This document shows positions 16,790 to 26,896 of a stretch of DNA of 64,000 nt, piece after piece. Where the stretch lies: positions 744,001 through 808,000 of the forward strand of contig CM016926.1 of NCBI GenBank assembly GCA_006247105.1. Reading direction: 5' to 3'. This DNA is from Giardia muris (taxonomy: Eukaryota; Fornicata; Diplomonadida; Hexamitidae). The notes under the pieces are model-generated. The model saw nothing but the letters and a program-made list of their open reading frames with translations, was not told where the DNA came from and searched no databases. Positions within the stretch are counted from its first letter, which is position 1. The number at the start of each line of letters is the position of its first letter. The position numbers and the translations under genes are program-made.

Positions 16790-19700
16790 CAACAACCGAA
16801 GTGAACTTCTCGAGGTAGGCGCTTATCCGTTCGATGCTCGCGGTCTGCTGCTCCCGCTTCGCGGTCTCGAGGGCGTCGAGCGCGTGCTGGGGGCCCTCGT
16901 ACTCGAGAAGGACGTCGAGAGCCTGGGTATGGCCCTTCCGGGCGGCGGCCTTGATCGCCACGCTCGAGTAGGAGCCGACCTGGTTGGCCTCGACGGGTGC
17001 GAGGATCCGGCAGCAATGGTCCCGATTATAGGAGGCGGCGATCATTAAGGCAGTCCTTCCATCCTTATCTGACATCCCTCCTTCCTTATCAAGAAGAAGT
17101 CGACAGACCTCGGCGTGCCCGTTCTTCGCCGCGTACATCAAAGCAGTATATTGCCGTCCATCGATGCGCTTCGCCTCGAGCTCTAGAAGCAGTTCCACGC
17201 ACTCAACATATCCCTTTGTTGCCGCAATGATCAACGCCGTCTTCCCCTCACGAGTCTGTAGGCCCGCCTCGCTTAGAAGGAGCCGTGCACAACTGACATG
17301 GTTGTTTGCGACCGCCTCCATCAACGCAGTCTTCCCATCCCGATTTTGCATCCGAGCCTCGATCCCGACCAGGGCACGGACAGAATCGATATATCCACGG
17401 CACGCAGCGGTCATCAAAGAGGTGGAACTATCGTCCCGCATCATACGGCCCTCCAAGGGGGCAAGAATCGAGACGCACGCCTCATGATTATTCGCCGTGG
17501 CGATCATCAACGCCGTCAGATTCGTAGAGTTCCGCATCCCAGCTTCAACGGGTGCGAGTAACCTTACTGCATTATGGCTTCCATGGCCTGCAGCCCGCAT
17601 CAATGCCGTTATTCCATCGGCCGCAGGAATCCGAGCCTCCTTGTCAATCAGAAGCTCACATATCCGCGCATGGTCAAAGAACGCGGCCCAATGTAGGGCC
17701 GTCTCCCCTTTCTTGTTCTGCCTTCCAGCCTGATCCAGATTCGCTCGAACGGAGTCATAGGACCCACGTTTAGAAGCCCGAATCAGGCCCGTATTCCCAC
17801 TCGCGTCGACGGTAGGGTCTGCAAGGTAGTTCTGGGCCTTGACGATATGAACGACTGAGGTCTGAGCACGCGCCACAGCCTCGACGGGAAGCGCTACAGG
17901 CGCCACCTCTGCACCGAAGAGGCGGATGGCTGAGACCGGCTCAGCCCGAAGGGGAGTACGCGTCCGCGGAACCATCGCACTAACCGACTTCCCAGCTGGG
18001 TCGACCAGATGCTGCACGCTTGGCTTGGTCCCAAGGGCCAGGGGTGGGTGATCTCGTGGGTTCCGAGAACTCCGAGAAGGTGTGCGATCTCTGACAGCTT
18101 CTGGGATGGAATTCTGTTCGATAATGGAGATGGACGTGAGAATGTCGTCGAAGGCTTGAGCGTTGGCAAGCCCTCGTGCCTTCTCGGTCGTGGTAGGGAT
18201 AACTGGAGTGTCGACGTGCTTATTTGACACTGGGGCGCAACGACTCCGCGAGTCCTCCTGCCGTTGCCGTTGAAGAGGCGTCCGGACGCGTTCTCGAGAG
18301 ACGTTCTGCCACCCTCGTGATCGCATACGTGAAAGACCACGTGATGTCCCAATGGTCCCTGGAGAACTCTCCTCGGCCTGTCGGAGAATTCGAGTTGGGT
18401 CAAGTTCGCGCGAGATTTGTGGCCGGAGCCGATCTAACGAGACGGAGCGGCCAGGACTCATCCCATCGCCAGAGTTCAAAGGGTGGTCCGAATCCGAGTC
18501 TGAATCTGAGGTTTGGGCATGTTTTCCACGACGTTCGGTAGGAGATGGCTCTGCAAAGCTTGCGGGATTGAAAGGGCTCAAGCTCGTCGGGTCGAAGTCG
18601 GAGAGCTTCATATCATGGCCATTGGCGGCATAAGTGGCATCTGTGCTAAGGCTGGAATGACCTGCGGTCTTGGGCCTTTGGTTTTGCATCGCCTTCGAGG
18701 GCGTCGGTGCGTTACGGACGATCTGGGACTTCTGCAGCAGTGTTTTACGAGGGACGTTCGTCGGTATCGGTTTTGTGCTAGGAAGTGCATTGATTTTCCC
18801 AGAGAGCGCTGGATCCTGCCGAAGACAAGTGCTTCCAGGCGTAGATACCCCACCGACGCCGACCCGACCCTCATGAGCCAAGGCATCGATGCGTGCATGC
18901 ATTCCATGGTGGCTGGCTCCACCATCGCTATTCCCCGGGGTTCTATCTCCAGTATCTCCGGTCGTAGCGAGGTCGGACTTGCGAAGACTATTCAAGATCG
19001 TCGCGGCCGCTACGTCGCTAGCATATGAGACATCCAAGCCCGAGGCGATACTCAGTCGCCGGTCAAGCGAAGCGTCTGTTATACCACTGGCGAGGGGGTG
19101 CTCGACGAAGCTCTCGGCTAGCTTCTCGCGTATCTGGTCGTGCGAGAGGAGGTCCGAGAGCGAAAGCCGGCTCATTGGCTCGACGCGGATCATGTGTCGA
19201 ATGACTGTGTTGAGGTCTGCGCTATAAGAGGAGGAGAGGTCCATGAACTTCCCGCTATTGATTTTCTGGATGAGGCGGACGAGCGAGGAGGCGATGAAGG
19301 GAGGGTGAAGCGCGCAGACATGGTAGATCGTACACCCCAGAGCCCAGATGTCGACGGCAGCCCCGTTGTAGTTGTCACGCTCGTTATGGATCTCGGGGGG
19401 AGCGTACAACGGCGTCCCGCACTTCGTTGAGTTCAGCTTGTCTCCCTTGATGGTTGTCGAGACGTTGAAGTCTGCAAGCTTGATATTCCCATGCTGGTCG
19501 AGAAGAAGATTGGCCGGCTTTATGTCGCGGTGGAAGACCTTCCCAATTGTGTGGGTGACCCCTTGCTCGTCCAGATACTTCTTGTTGAAGGGGCTATGCA
19601 GGTACGCAAGGGCCTGGGCCGCCTGCGCGAGATAACGCCAGACGGTGCTCTCGGGCACCCGCCGCCGCTGCGCGTGATAGTCCTGGATGACCCGCTGCAG

Positions 19701-19979
19701 GTCCGTTACGCAGAGCTCCATAAACAGGTATAGGGTCGACTGTTCCTTCTGGTCGATGACGTCCAGGAGGCGGACGATGTTCGGATGCGAGAGGTTCTGC
19801 ATGATCCGCACCTCCTTGAACATCGCCTCGACGTCCTTCGGGGGGCGCCCGCTGTACATGACGATCTTGCACGCGACCATTTCCGCCGTCCCCGCGTGGC
19901 GAGCACGGACAACGAAGCTGAAGTTACCGTTCCCGATGAGCTCCACAAACTCGTACGGCTCAGGGAGAACGAAACTCAT
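16785..19979 (-). CDS. NEK: NEK-family protein kinase fused to ankyrin repeats
   Basis: 1064 residues. The kinase domain spans ~10-275: Gly loop GNGNFS (16-21), Lys38 in VACKI, Glu56 of helix C, HRDIKPAN (150-157) with catalytic Asp152, then DFN (170-172) instead of DFG, and CGTPLYAPPE in the activation segment, where PPE replaces APE. All ATP- and metal-binding residues are present, so it is probably active despite the variant glycine. A Ser/Pro-rich linker (~290-730) leads to TALM-type ankyrin repeats (~733-1050). NEK-ankyrin fusions are a hallmark expanded family in Giardia, linked to flagella and cytoskeleton, and many members are catalytically dead, unlike this one. Confidence 0.93.
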   Translation of the reverse strand: MSFVLPEPYEFVELIGNGNFSFVVRARHAGTAEMVACKIVMYSGRPPKDVEAMFKEVRIMQNLSHPNIVRLLDVIDQKEQSTLYLFMELCVTDLQRVIQDYHAQRRRVPESTVWRYLAQAAQALAYLHSPFNKKYLDEQGVTHTIGKVFHRDIKPANLLLDQHGNIKLADFNVSTTIKGDKLNSTKCGTPLYAPPEIHNERDNYNGAAVDIWALGCTIYHVCALHPPFIASSLVRLIQKINSGKFMDLSSSYSADLNTVIRHMIRVEPMSRLSLSDLLSHDQIREKLAESFVEHPLASGITDASLDRRLSIASGLDVSYASDVAAATILNSLRKSDLATTGDTGDRTPGNSDGGASHHGMHARIDALAHEGRVGVGGVSTPGSTCLRQDPALSGKINALPSTKPIPTNVPRKTLLQKSQIVRNAPTPSKAMQNQRPKTAGHSSLSTDATYAANGHDMKLSDFDPTSLSPFNPASFAEPSPTERRGKHAQTSDSDSDSDHPLNSGDGMSPGRSVSLDRLRPQISRELDPTRILRQAEESSPGTIGTSRGLSRMRSRGWQNVSRERVRTPLQRQRQEDSRSRCAPVSNKHVDTPVIPTTTEKARGLANAQAFDDILTSISIIEQNSIPEAVRDRTPSRSSRNPRDHPPLALGTKPSVQHLVDPAGKSVSAMVPRTRTPLRAEPVSAIRLFGAEVAPVALPVEAVARAQTSVVHIVKAQNYLADPTVDASGNTGLIRASKRGSYDSVRANLDQAGRQNKKGETALHWAAFFDHARICELLIDKEARIPAADGITALMRAAGHGSHNAVRLLAPVEAGMRNSTNLTALMIATANNHEACVSILAPLEGRMMRDDSSTSLMTAACRGYIDSVRALVGIEARMQNRDGKTALMEAVANNHVSCARLLLSEAGLQTREGKTALIIAATKGYVECVELLLELEAKRIDGRQYTALMYAAKNGHAEVCRLLLDKEGGMSDKDGRTALMIAASYNRDHCCRILAPVEANQVGSYSSVAIKAAARKGHTQALDVLLEYEGPQHALDALETAKREQQTASIERISAYLEKFTSVVE

Positions 19980-20133
19980 ATCGTCCCCGAAATTTTTGCC
20001 TTCTCATGGTGCATGAAAGGGAGTGGAAGGGCAGGCTGGGACGACGGTCTACAAGGTGAGGAGGCGGTGGCCGAGTCAGACCAGGCCCATGTCAGCTTCT
20101 AAAGAGCTGATGGATGCGTGAAAGGGTAAAAAA

Positions 20134-20667
20134 ATGTGCGTGACTGCGAGTGCGTGTTTCTATGCCCGAGTGGCCAAAATTGCGGCTCGGACCGAGTCGT
20201 GTCTTTGCTTGCTCCTGGGGAAGGTGGCAGGAGACGACACGGAGTTAGGGGAGGTGATAGGGTTGAATTTTGGGAGGTCGTCGCCATCGTTACCGAAAGC
20301 CTTGGGTTGCGCGTTGGAGGTTCGTCGGGCGTTCTACTCGCACCTCACGGTGGTGGGGATCATATCCATCGGAGCTAGGAACGAGCTGCTCCGGTCTGTC
20401 GTGGCCGATTGTGCGCGTTTGTTATCTCTCTCAAAGCCGTTACTCGGGGTGGAATATTCGTTGGAGTCTCCGGTGGAGATTCGGGTGCTCGATGAAGACT
20501 CTCCTGTCACCCTCTGTGCTGGCCCAGTGGACTCCTTATCTTTACAGGCGTTATTGGGAGATAACAAACCCTTCGCGGCTGTAGGCCCTCTCCTCTCTGA
20601 GACGACAAGGGAACAGGTACGGCGGGTTCTCGATGGGACCGTTGTGGAGGATGTGCGCCAGCGATGA
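20134..20667 (+). CDS. MPN-domain-like protein (divergent)
   Basis: 177 residues. The order of elements resembles an MPN fold of the non-catalytic type (as in eIF3f, CSN6 or Rpn8): an N-terminal helix after VTASACFYARVAKIA, a strand pair LCLLLGKV, then GEVIGLNF, a helix, and VVGIISIG in the place of the usual GWY strand. There is no JAMM metal motif (no H-x-H with downstream D), so no peptidase activity is expected. The start has one of the best initiators in the window (gggtaaaaaaATG). The family assignment is inference from pattern; the gene itself is well supported by start, length and spacing to the convergent gene at 20769. Confidence 0.6.
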   Translation: MCVTASACFYARVAKIAARTESCLCLLLGKVAGDDTELGEVIGLNFGRSSPSLPKALGCALEVRRAFYSHLTVVGIISIGARNELLRSVVADCARLLSLSKPLLGVEYSLESPVEIRVLDEDSPVTLCAGPVDSLSLQALLGDNKPFAAVGPLLSETTREQVRRVLDGTVVEDVRQR

Positions 20668-20768
20668 TGATCGATAAGACGAGGATCCTCTCTAAGGACT
20701 GGGGAGAGAGTGTGTGTAAAGGTGAGGGTGAATGCCTCCATTCCAACAAACCCTCTTCCGACGCTCCC

Positions 20769-21452
20769 CTACAGCACACTCCAGACCTCCTCGAACGCCG
20801 TGCATAACCGGGATGCCACGGCGGCGGCCGAGAGTGCATAATTGGAGATGCTCACCTTTTCTGTCGCATACTCGATGCTGATGTGTCCGTGTGCGATGGC
20901 TCCGATCACCACGGCAATCGGTTGGCACGTCGGAGGCTGCTGTTCCTTCGTCAATCTTAGGGCCAGCTCCTTCAGACTGACTGGCTCTCCAGCCACACGA
21001 CTAAGTAGGACGATCGGGATGTCAGCCGGGATGTGCTTGATCAGTGGTCCCTTCACAACGTGTAGGAGCTTCCTGTTACTATCATCGGCGCGGATAACCA
21101 TCTTGTGTAACAGCTGAACGATCAGGCCGCAGAACCGCTTGAAGGTGCGCGGGAGACGCACAGACGGGTCGATGCGGATGATCACGTTGTTGGCCGTATG
21201 GACCCAGACCTCCAGAAGCCCCGCCTTGTTCAAGGGTGAGTCCAGTAGGGCGAGGAGCGCCTGGTGCGTGATATCCGGACGCGCCGCCTCGGGCGGTCGA
21301 TGGGTCTTCTTTAGAGTGACATGATGATCGTCGACGTTGAGGAGCTGGTACTTCTCCTTGTGCTTGACGGTCTCCAGAAACGCTTGCTCGAGGATGACGA
21401 TGAGGCGAGTCTCCCGGGTCGTGCTATCAAAGCGTGGCGCAGGAAGACTCAT
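20769..21452 (-). CDS. EMG1: rRNA small subunit pseudouridine N1-methyltransferase Emg1/Nep1
   Basis: 227 residues. A SPOUT-class methyltransferase that modifies a pseudouridine in 18S rRNA and is needed for small-subunit assembly in the nucleolus. Diagnostic segments are LIVILEQAFLETVK at the N-terminus, ARPDITHQALLALLDSPLNKAGLL, the RLPRTFKRFCGLIVQLLHK block, and the C-terminal knot IAHGHISIEYATEKVSISNY followed by TAFEEVW. All are highly conserved from yeast to human. The start is the ATG after cagcacaaaa on the minus strand; an 8-residue upstream extension begins in less A-rich sequence. It lies tail-to-tail with the MPN-like gene. Confidence 0.96.
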   Translation of the reverse strand: MSLPAPRFDSTTRETRLIVILEQAFLETVKHKEKYQLLNVDDHHVTLKKTHRPPEAARPDITHQALLALLDSPLNKAGLLEVWVHTANNVIIRIDPSVRLPRTFKRFCGLIVQLLHKMVIRADDSNRKLLHVVKGPLIKHIPADIPIVLLSRVAGEPVSLKELALRLTKEQQPPTCQPIAVVIGAIAHGHISIEYATEKVSISNYALSAAAVASRLCTAFEEVWSVL

Positions 21453-21615
21453 TTTTGTGCTGATTCCATCTCTCACCTACTCGGGATAGGATCAATCATC
21501 CTCCCTTATCCTCTTCCCCATAGCCCCTCCCTCTTGTCTCTGCGCTCCCCTCATCACCTCTATGGCGTAGCACCCAATAGAACCGTCTCCTCATTGGAGG
21601 CTCCAGAATCCAGAA

Positions 21616-22869
21616 ATGAAGGTCCGCGCTAACGCTCGAGCACGCCGAATCTGCATCCAGAATCCGGTGCTCTACCCGGTACTCGCCACGGTCTCTGCCT
21701 GCATCACGATCCAGCGCTTTGTACGACTGCAGCGGTTGAGTCTCACCACTACTCCCACGTCCTCGGAGTCTCGACCCAGCGAGTATGATTCTCGTCAAAC
21801 CTTGGTGGCTAGGTTCATCCGCTCCTACGAGATGCAGGAGGGTCGACTCCTTGATGAGTTGTCGACAACGGAGCGTTCACGCGTCTTTGTGGAGTTCTGC
21901 ACAGTTTGCATCCAAAGAGCGTGGAGAGAGCTGCGGCGATACGTCTGCGAGGTGCACCTACGCTATGGCGTCTATCGGGACGCCGCCCTAACGATCTGGT
22001 GGGCAATTAAACATTGCCCACACGTTGGCCAGTGTTCTAAGCGCGAGTATGCAGCTAAACGCCTTCAAACCTTCTGGCGTAGACACCAGGACCGACAGGT
22101 TTTCCTCACCTTGAAGGATTACATCACCTCAGCGGCCGAGCGTGTCTCAAATAGTGCAGCCGCCCTTCAGTTCCTACGGCAATTGGATATTGTTGAAGCG
22201 GGGCGTTTAGAATCTTTGGCTGCGGACTTTGTCGTACGTTTCCGCTTGGGTGCCCCAGCGGAAGCGCCATGGCCTCCACGGCTCTATTGGAAGGTGTTTG
22301 TTCGCAGCCAGCACCTGTGTGATGTCCTTGCGACGGCCCCACGCTGTTATGCCCTTGAGCGTGAGACGGGAGTGGTTGATCAACGGCTCTGGTACCATCG
22401 TGTTACTAATGCACCATGGCGTCTCCTTGACACCCGCGTGGCTGATAGCATCGTTTCCGAGTCAGCCAACGTCCCACGGCCAGTTATCAGTAAGGATGAG
22501 GCCGAGCGTCGTCGACGAGCGAAAAGATTGCGGTGGCTTCGAGAGGCACGTGGGACAGCTCTTTTAGAGAGCCTGGGGGTTCCGACCTTAAGTGGAACCG
22601 ATGGTGAGGAGTCGGGGGAGGAGCAGGACCTTCTCAACTGGTGTGATGCCTTGGATTTCGATCGTTATGCGGACGATTGGCTTTCCTGTGGGACGATAAC
22701 CAAGACGCGGGAGCCCCAGGAGAGCACGGTATACGCTTTCGGGATTCCTGGACACCGGGTTGGACAACCACTTCTTTACTCTGTCGACGCCCACGATACC
22801 CGATCAATAACCGTTGGGAGCCACACGACCTCATCGGGAACCCACTCGAGCAGTGCCTTCATCATTTGA
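21616..22869 (+). CDS. IQ-motif-like basic protein
   Basis: 417 residues. Three short segments resemble IQ calmodulin-binding helices: near residue 32 (ITIQRFVRLQRL), near 97 (CIQRAWRELRRY) and near 147 (AAKRLQTFWRRH). The middle is rich in Trp, Arg and Leu. Near 350 there is an acidic-aromatic element (LDFDRYADDW), and the last 50 residues are Ser/Thr-rich. Calmodulin or a centrin-like light chain may bind; function is otherwise unknown. ATG after tccagaatccagaa. The last 8 bases overlap the end of the convergent gene at 22862. Confidence 0.78.
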   Translation: MKVRANARARRICIQNPVLYPVLATVSACITIQRFVRLQRLSLTTTPTSSESRPSEYDSRQTLVARFIRSYEMQEGRLLDELSTTERSRVFVEFCTVCIQRAWRELRRYVCEVHLRYGVYRDAALTIWWAIKHCPHVGQCSKREYAAKRLQTFWRRHQDRQVFLTLKDYITSAAERVSNSAAALQFLRQLDIVEAGRLESLAADFVVRFRLGAPAEAPWPPRLYWKVFVRSQHLCDVLATAPRCYALERETGVVDQRLWYHRVTNAPWRLLDTRVADSIVSESANVPRPVISKDEAERRRRAKRLRWLREARGTALLESLGVPTLSGTDGEESGEEQDLLNWCDALDFDRYADDWLSCGTITKTREPQESTVYAFGIPGHRVGQPLLYSVDAHDTRSITVGSHTTSSGTHSSSAFII

Positions 22870-25720
22870 AGAGGCGGGTATCTTGGCAAAGAAGAAGGAG
22901 GCGTGGGAGTTGTTCTCTATGCCGTAGAAGAGTCCGGATCCCGGTTATGAAAATACCTGCTACCTCAACCTCTGTGAAGAAGATGTCTAGACATGGCCTG
23001 CAATCAAAGAATAGAGTCACAGACCCCTCTGATGGATACTCGTTGTCCTCGAAGATCGGGTTCTCCGAACGTCCTACTCCAAGAACCTCGCCAATAAAAT
23101 ATACGCTCTGTCGCGGAATTGTCCCACCTTCTCTAACTAGGACTCGAGTCAGCTTCCCACTGAGCCGAAGTTCACGACCCACAGCCCTTCCTCGCTCGAT
23201 TGTGATGACCGGGTGCGTCTCTCGCAACGTCCCGAAGAGGTATTGCAACATCTCTACATCATCCGTGGTGGCCGCACGCAGCGATTGGACGACCCAGAGT
23301 TTCATCCCTTTCACCACCTGCCACTTCCCTGGGGTCGCCATGTTGGCAGCCAAAAGACACGCCAATGAGCTCGTAGTACCACGATTAGACATGTGTGTCG
23401 GCCGCACGTACTCATTTTCAACTGGCCTGGGTCTTGATTGATACGGGCGAAACCTTACAGATATTGAGAGAGACTCTGGTACTGGAAGAAGCCCAAGTGT
23501 TCCACGAGGCCCATGAAGCATAATGGGGGGCCTCCATGAGAGAGCATTTTCAAGGTCATCTTCTCCATCCTCAGGACAATCGAACAAGAGGCAAGTGATC
23601 TCGGGAATATCAGTGCTGGAGGAACTGATTCTGGCGCTTCGAGGACGTTCCTTAGCGTCCATGGGTGATCCACAATGTGGCCGTAACCTGGTGGCAAGTT
23701 CTTCAAAGATATATCCAAGTTCGGTATCTAGATCCTCCAGTTCTCCTTCAGGCATCGCCACAATCTCGCCCTCGACCGCGCACATGTCTTGGAAACAGAG
23801 GGAGAAAGTGGTAAGCGGATCCACAGCATCGAAGGTGTCGTGGGGGTCAATCCCAGTATTAGGAGCTACGTTATCAATGCCAGCTGAGAACTCGAGTAGC
23901 ATTCTACGAAGGGTTTGGACATCATCCTTGACGTCCAAGAACCTTCCTATGGCGTTGAGGCTCGCAATGAGGCGATAGAGGAGACCACTGACTGGAGCAT
24001 CACACCGTTGGAGTGCAGCGTCCACGGCTACGAGAAGTGTATGTGGATCATGTGTCGGCCGAGGTTCTCGATCAAATGCGTTGAAGATGTCGACGGTTGA
24101 GTCAGAAGCAGGGGTGGAAATGGGGGTGGCTGGCCGTTGTGAGATAGCTAGTCGACTATTCCGTACCAGGCTCGCCCCAATTGGCGTGGCTGAGGCGATG
24201 TATTCTAGATCTGACGTTGTCCCATGATCCTGGCAAATGAGCTGCGCATATTCGCTCTCTACCGAGGCAAGGGGGACGTCACAATTACCTAAACTATCAA
24301 CCCCAGGTTCACGTCTTGTGATAAGGGCATGCCAGAGGATAAGAACGGTTTTGAGATGACGGACGATCTCCTCGGCTCGAGATGGCTCTTCAATCTCCTT
24401 CTCATTCTCCCTCTTCTCCTCGTCATCTCCCTCTCCTTCCTGGGGTTCCTGGGCATCCATCCCGTCGATCAGAAGGTCTGTCTCCGCAGCAGTACGATTG
24501 AGATGCTCAACTCGCTCCCGTTCCAATTCGAGGAGTGCCAAGTCCGCCTCTTGTGCGGCTTCCTCTTGTGCCTGACGAAGGAGAACGACTTCCTGACAAA
24601 TCCGTACTTGACCTGCACCATCTGAAAGAGTACTGGACAAGGTGGATGCGTTTGAGCCCGCACGCAAGAACTCGTCACGAAATCGGCAGAATCGCCGTCG
24701 AAGTCTTTTGTTCTTGGCAGAGGAGGCTAGATATTCCTCCAGGAGCCCTATAGCAACTCCACCAGAAATCCCATGGCCTTGTCGATCAGTGAACGTAAGT
24801 TTGCCCTCACGAATAGAACCTATGAGCTCAGAGAGGGTTTCCTCTGTCACGATGATGTCGTCGAGACCGTCAACGTCCGAGTCTGAGACCGATCCGCGGA
24901 TATAAACAGCTTCAAGCATACAACGCAAGTGAATGACGACTTGTTGTCTGACAAAGCGAAGCATTGAGTCTGTTTTCTCATCTGGTCCCATATTCCCCTC
25001 AGCTTCAGTTTCAGCCTCTATCTCAGTCCCTGGTGGAAGGGCCACACCGAGATCGCCATCGGAACGCAACTCGGACCGGAGAAGAACCAGTTTGTCCTTG
25101 ATTTGAGAGAGAGCTGCCTGTCTCTCACTTAAGGTCTCACGCCGCTGCATGATAGCGGAGGTATCAAGTGCACAGCCCTCAGAGATGGCTGAGAGTCGAG
25201 TTAGAGCTCGAGTACGTCGAAGGTCTACTACGGAGCGTTCTCGAGGACGTGAACCGCAGTTCCTACACTCGTCAATTGCGGTTTGTATGACTCTGAAGAC
25301 TGTTGGAAATGATGCACCCTGAAGAGCGGGAAGTACGCAGTCGAGCTTACGAAGGGCCTCGAGATGCTGCTCAATCGCCTGGGATACGCGTTGCGACATC
25401 GTCACCTTTAAATGTGAGAGTAAGAGGTCCGACGATGCATCAGAGACCCCAGACACTGTAGTCATCCCCTTCTCAAAGGGATTAACTAAGAGGCCACGTC
25501 TCTCAGATTCTACATCATCCTCCTGGCCCAAATCTTTCCTGTGGCGTTGTAGAAGGATGGGGAGACTCATGAGAACCTGTTCAATTGCACTACGGTACCG
25601 GGCACGTAAGACGTTCAGGGTGAGCACTCGCGTCACCCGTGCCTCGGCCTCGCCGAAAGTGGCGAGAGCCGTCTCGATCACCTGTCGCTCCCGGTCCGAG
25701 ACGGTGTCTACTCGCCGCAT
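22862..25720 (-). CDS. Long helical/coiled-coil hypothetical protein
   Basis: 952 residues from the ATG preceded by ggattttgacgtca on the minus strand (a slightly longer frame would need TTG). Mostly helical, with coiled-coil stretches around 190-230 and 350-420, followed by a very acidic segment (~425-455, Glu/Asp-rich). The C-terminal ~200 residues look globular, with beta-rich segments near its end. No known domain was recognised and there are no membrane segments. It is tail-overlapped by 8 bp with the IQ-like gene and lies 105 bp downstream of the kinase gene on the same strand. Confidence 0.8.
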   Translation of the reverse strand: MRRVDTVSDRERQVIETALATFGEAEARVTRVLTLNVLRARYRSAIEQVLMSLPILLQRHRKDLGQEDDVESERRGLLVNPFEKGMTTVSGVSDASSDLLLSHLKVTMSQRVSQAIEQHLEALRKLDCVLPALQGASFPTVFRVIQTAIDECRNCGSRPRERSVVDLRRTRALTRLSAISEGCALDTSAIMQRRETLSERQAALSQIKDKLVLLRSELRSDGDLGVALPPGTEIEAETEAEGNMGPDEKTDSMLRFVRQQVVIHLRCMLEAVYIRGSVSDSDVDGLDDIIVTEETLSELIGSIREGKLTFTDRQGHGISGGVAIGLLEEYLASSAKNKRLRRRFCRFRDEFLRAGSNASTLSSTLSDGAGQVRICQEVVLLRQAQEEAAQEADLALLELERERVEHLNRTAAETDLLIDGMDAQEPQEGEGDDEEKRENEKEIEEPSRAEEIVRHLKTVLILWHALITRREPGVDSLGNCDVPLASVESEYAQLICQDHGTTSDLEYIASATPIGASLVRNSRLAISQRPATPISTPASDSTVDIFNAFDREPRPTHDPHTLLVAVDAALQRCDAPVSGLLYRLIASLNAIGRFLDVKDDVQTLRRMLLEFSAGIDNVAPNTGIDPHDTFDAVDPLTTFSLCFQDMCAVEGEIVAMPEGELEDLDTELGYIFEELATRLRPHCGSPMDAKERPRSARISSSSTDIPEITCLLFDCPEDGEDDLENALSWRPPIMLHGPRGTLGLLPVPESLSISVRFRPYQSRPRPVENEYVRPTHMSNRGTTSSLACLLAANMATPGKWQVVKGMKLWVVQSLRAATTDDVEMLQYLFGTLRETHPVITIERGRAVGRELRLSGKLTRVLVREGGTIPRQSVYFIGEVLGVGRSENPIFEDNEYPSEGSVTLFFDCRPCLDIFFTEVEVAGIFITGIRTLLRHREQLPRLLLLCQDTRLFK

Positions 25721-25825
25721 TGACGTCAAAATCCTAGGACCGAATCGGTTTTCTGGGAAGGACGAGGTGAGTGCACTGAAGAAGGAGGAGCTGGGGATGC
25801 GAGGATGTGCTGACGACCTCCATGC

Positions 25826-26740
25826 TCATTTATACAGGGGTATGGGCTCGTCCGGGTCTGCAAGGTCGTCGAATAGGTCTTCGAGGCTAGAGATGACTTC
25901 CTCAAGGCTAGGACGAGTGGGAGCCCAATCAAGACAACGGAGGGCGAGACCACCAAACTTGGCACGACGGCCTTCGAGGTTATGAACGAAGGTCTCAAGC
26001 TCGGGACGAGCACGTCCGGAGTCCTTAAGAAGGGTCTTGAGTGGGGTGACAAGAGAGGCATCGACCTGTTCCAGTAAGTAATTCCCTCCTTCCTTGGGAA
26101 GAAGACGAAGACAGTCGAGAAACGTGGCAACTCTTGGGCGACCTTGAAGAAGGTGCAAGAAGAAGGCACCCAGTGCGAAAACGTCGGATTCCGGTCCAAA
26201 GGGGAGACCGAGCCATTGTTCTGGCGTCCGGATGGACTTTGGGGAGGCGTAGGGGTAACAGACTTGAGTAATTGGGCGAGTCGAACCAAGGTCGCCAACA
26301 AGTGCTGTGATCTTGTACCCACCCTCCCTCTGAGAGATGCGGACAAGAACGTTCTGTGCCTTGACGTCTCGATGGACGTATTTCGCCGCATGCAACGCTT
26401 GTAATCCACGGCATGTATCCAGTGCGATTCGCCCACAGCACCTCGTCGTCAAGCGTCGGCCCTCCTTCGCCGGCGTTGCTATGAGCCGTGCGACGTCACA
26501 GGTGCAGAGCGGGGAGACGAGCGAGAGAATTAGCCTATTAGTGAGGCGGGAGGCGAAGATCGCCTCGATGGGGAGGATGTTCCGGTGATGGACGTGTTGG
26601 GAAACCACCACCTCTGCTGGGAGAATCAGACACCCACGGCTCAGTCGCTTGACGGCGACTCGTTGGTGCCCCTCAGTATGGCAGCGGAAGACGACTCCAA
26701 AGGACCCGGACCCGAGAAGCTTCTCTATGGTTAATCTCAT
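25826..26740 (-). CDS. Serine/threonine protein kinase
   Basis: 304 residues, essentially only a kinase domain. Key residues are Gly loop GSGSFG (10-15), Lys31 in VAVKRL, Glu43 of helix C, HRDVKAQN (123-130) with Asp125, and DLG (150-152) in place of DFG, which is tolerated in active kinases. The activation segment is unusual and lacks a clear APE, though SPKSIRTPEQW may take its place. PESDVFALGAF marks subdomain IX. All catalytic residues are present, so activity is likely; the group is unclear (NEK-like or other). The start is the ATG after caaatatacttcgaat on the minus strand. It is head-to-head with ornithine carbamoyltransferase, 156 bp apart. Confidence 0.88.
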   Translation of the reverse strand: MRLTIEKLLGSGSFGVVFRCHTEGHQRVAVKRLSRGCLILPAEVVVSQHVHHRNILPIEAIFASRLTNRLILSLVSPLCTCDVARLIATPAKEGRRLTTRCCGRIALDTCRGLQALHAAKYVHRDVKAQNVLVRISQREGGYKITALVGDLGSTRPITQVCYPYASPKSIRTPEQWLGLPFGPESDVFALGAFFLHLLQGRPRVATFLDCLRLLPKEGGNYLLEQVDASLVTPLKTLLKDSGRARPELETFVHNLEGRRAKFGGLALRCLDWAPTRPSLEEVISSLEDLFDDLADPDEPIPLYK

Positions 26741-26896
26741 ATTCGAAGTATATTTGCAGCAGGCGAAGCGGTGCCGGGCCGAGCAGAGGGGAGAGCCTCC
26801 CACCCGGTCAGGGAGCATGGGGCCTCATTCTGTCGCGTTTCCCCTGCCCCTAGCACACGCCCCCCGCCTGAAACGCCCTCCTCCAAAAAGGAAGAA

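Noticed and set aside
20070..20110. tRNA-like A-box sequence (ggtggccgagtc)
   Set aside because: It resembles the D-arm region of a Leu or Ser tRNA, but no B box (GGTTCGA) or acceptor pairing follows before the MPN-like gene.
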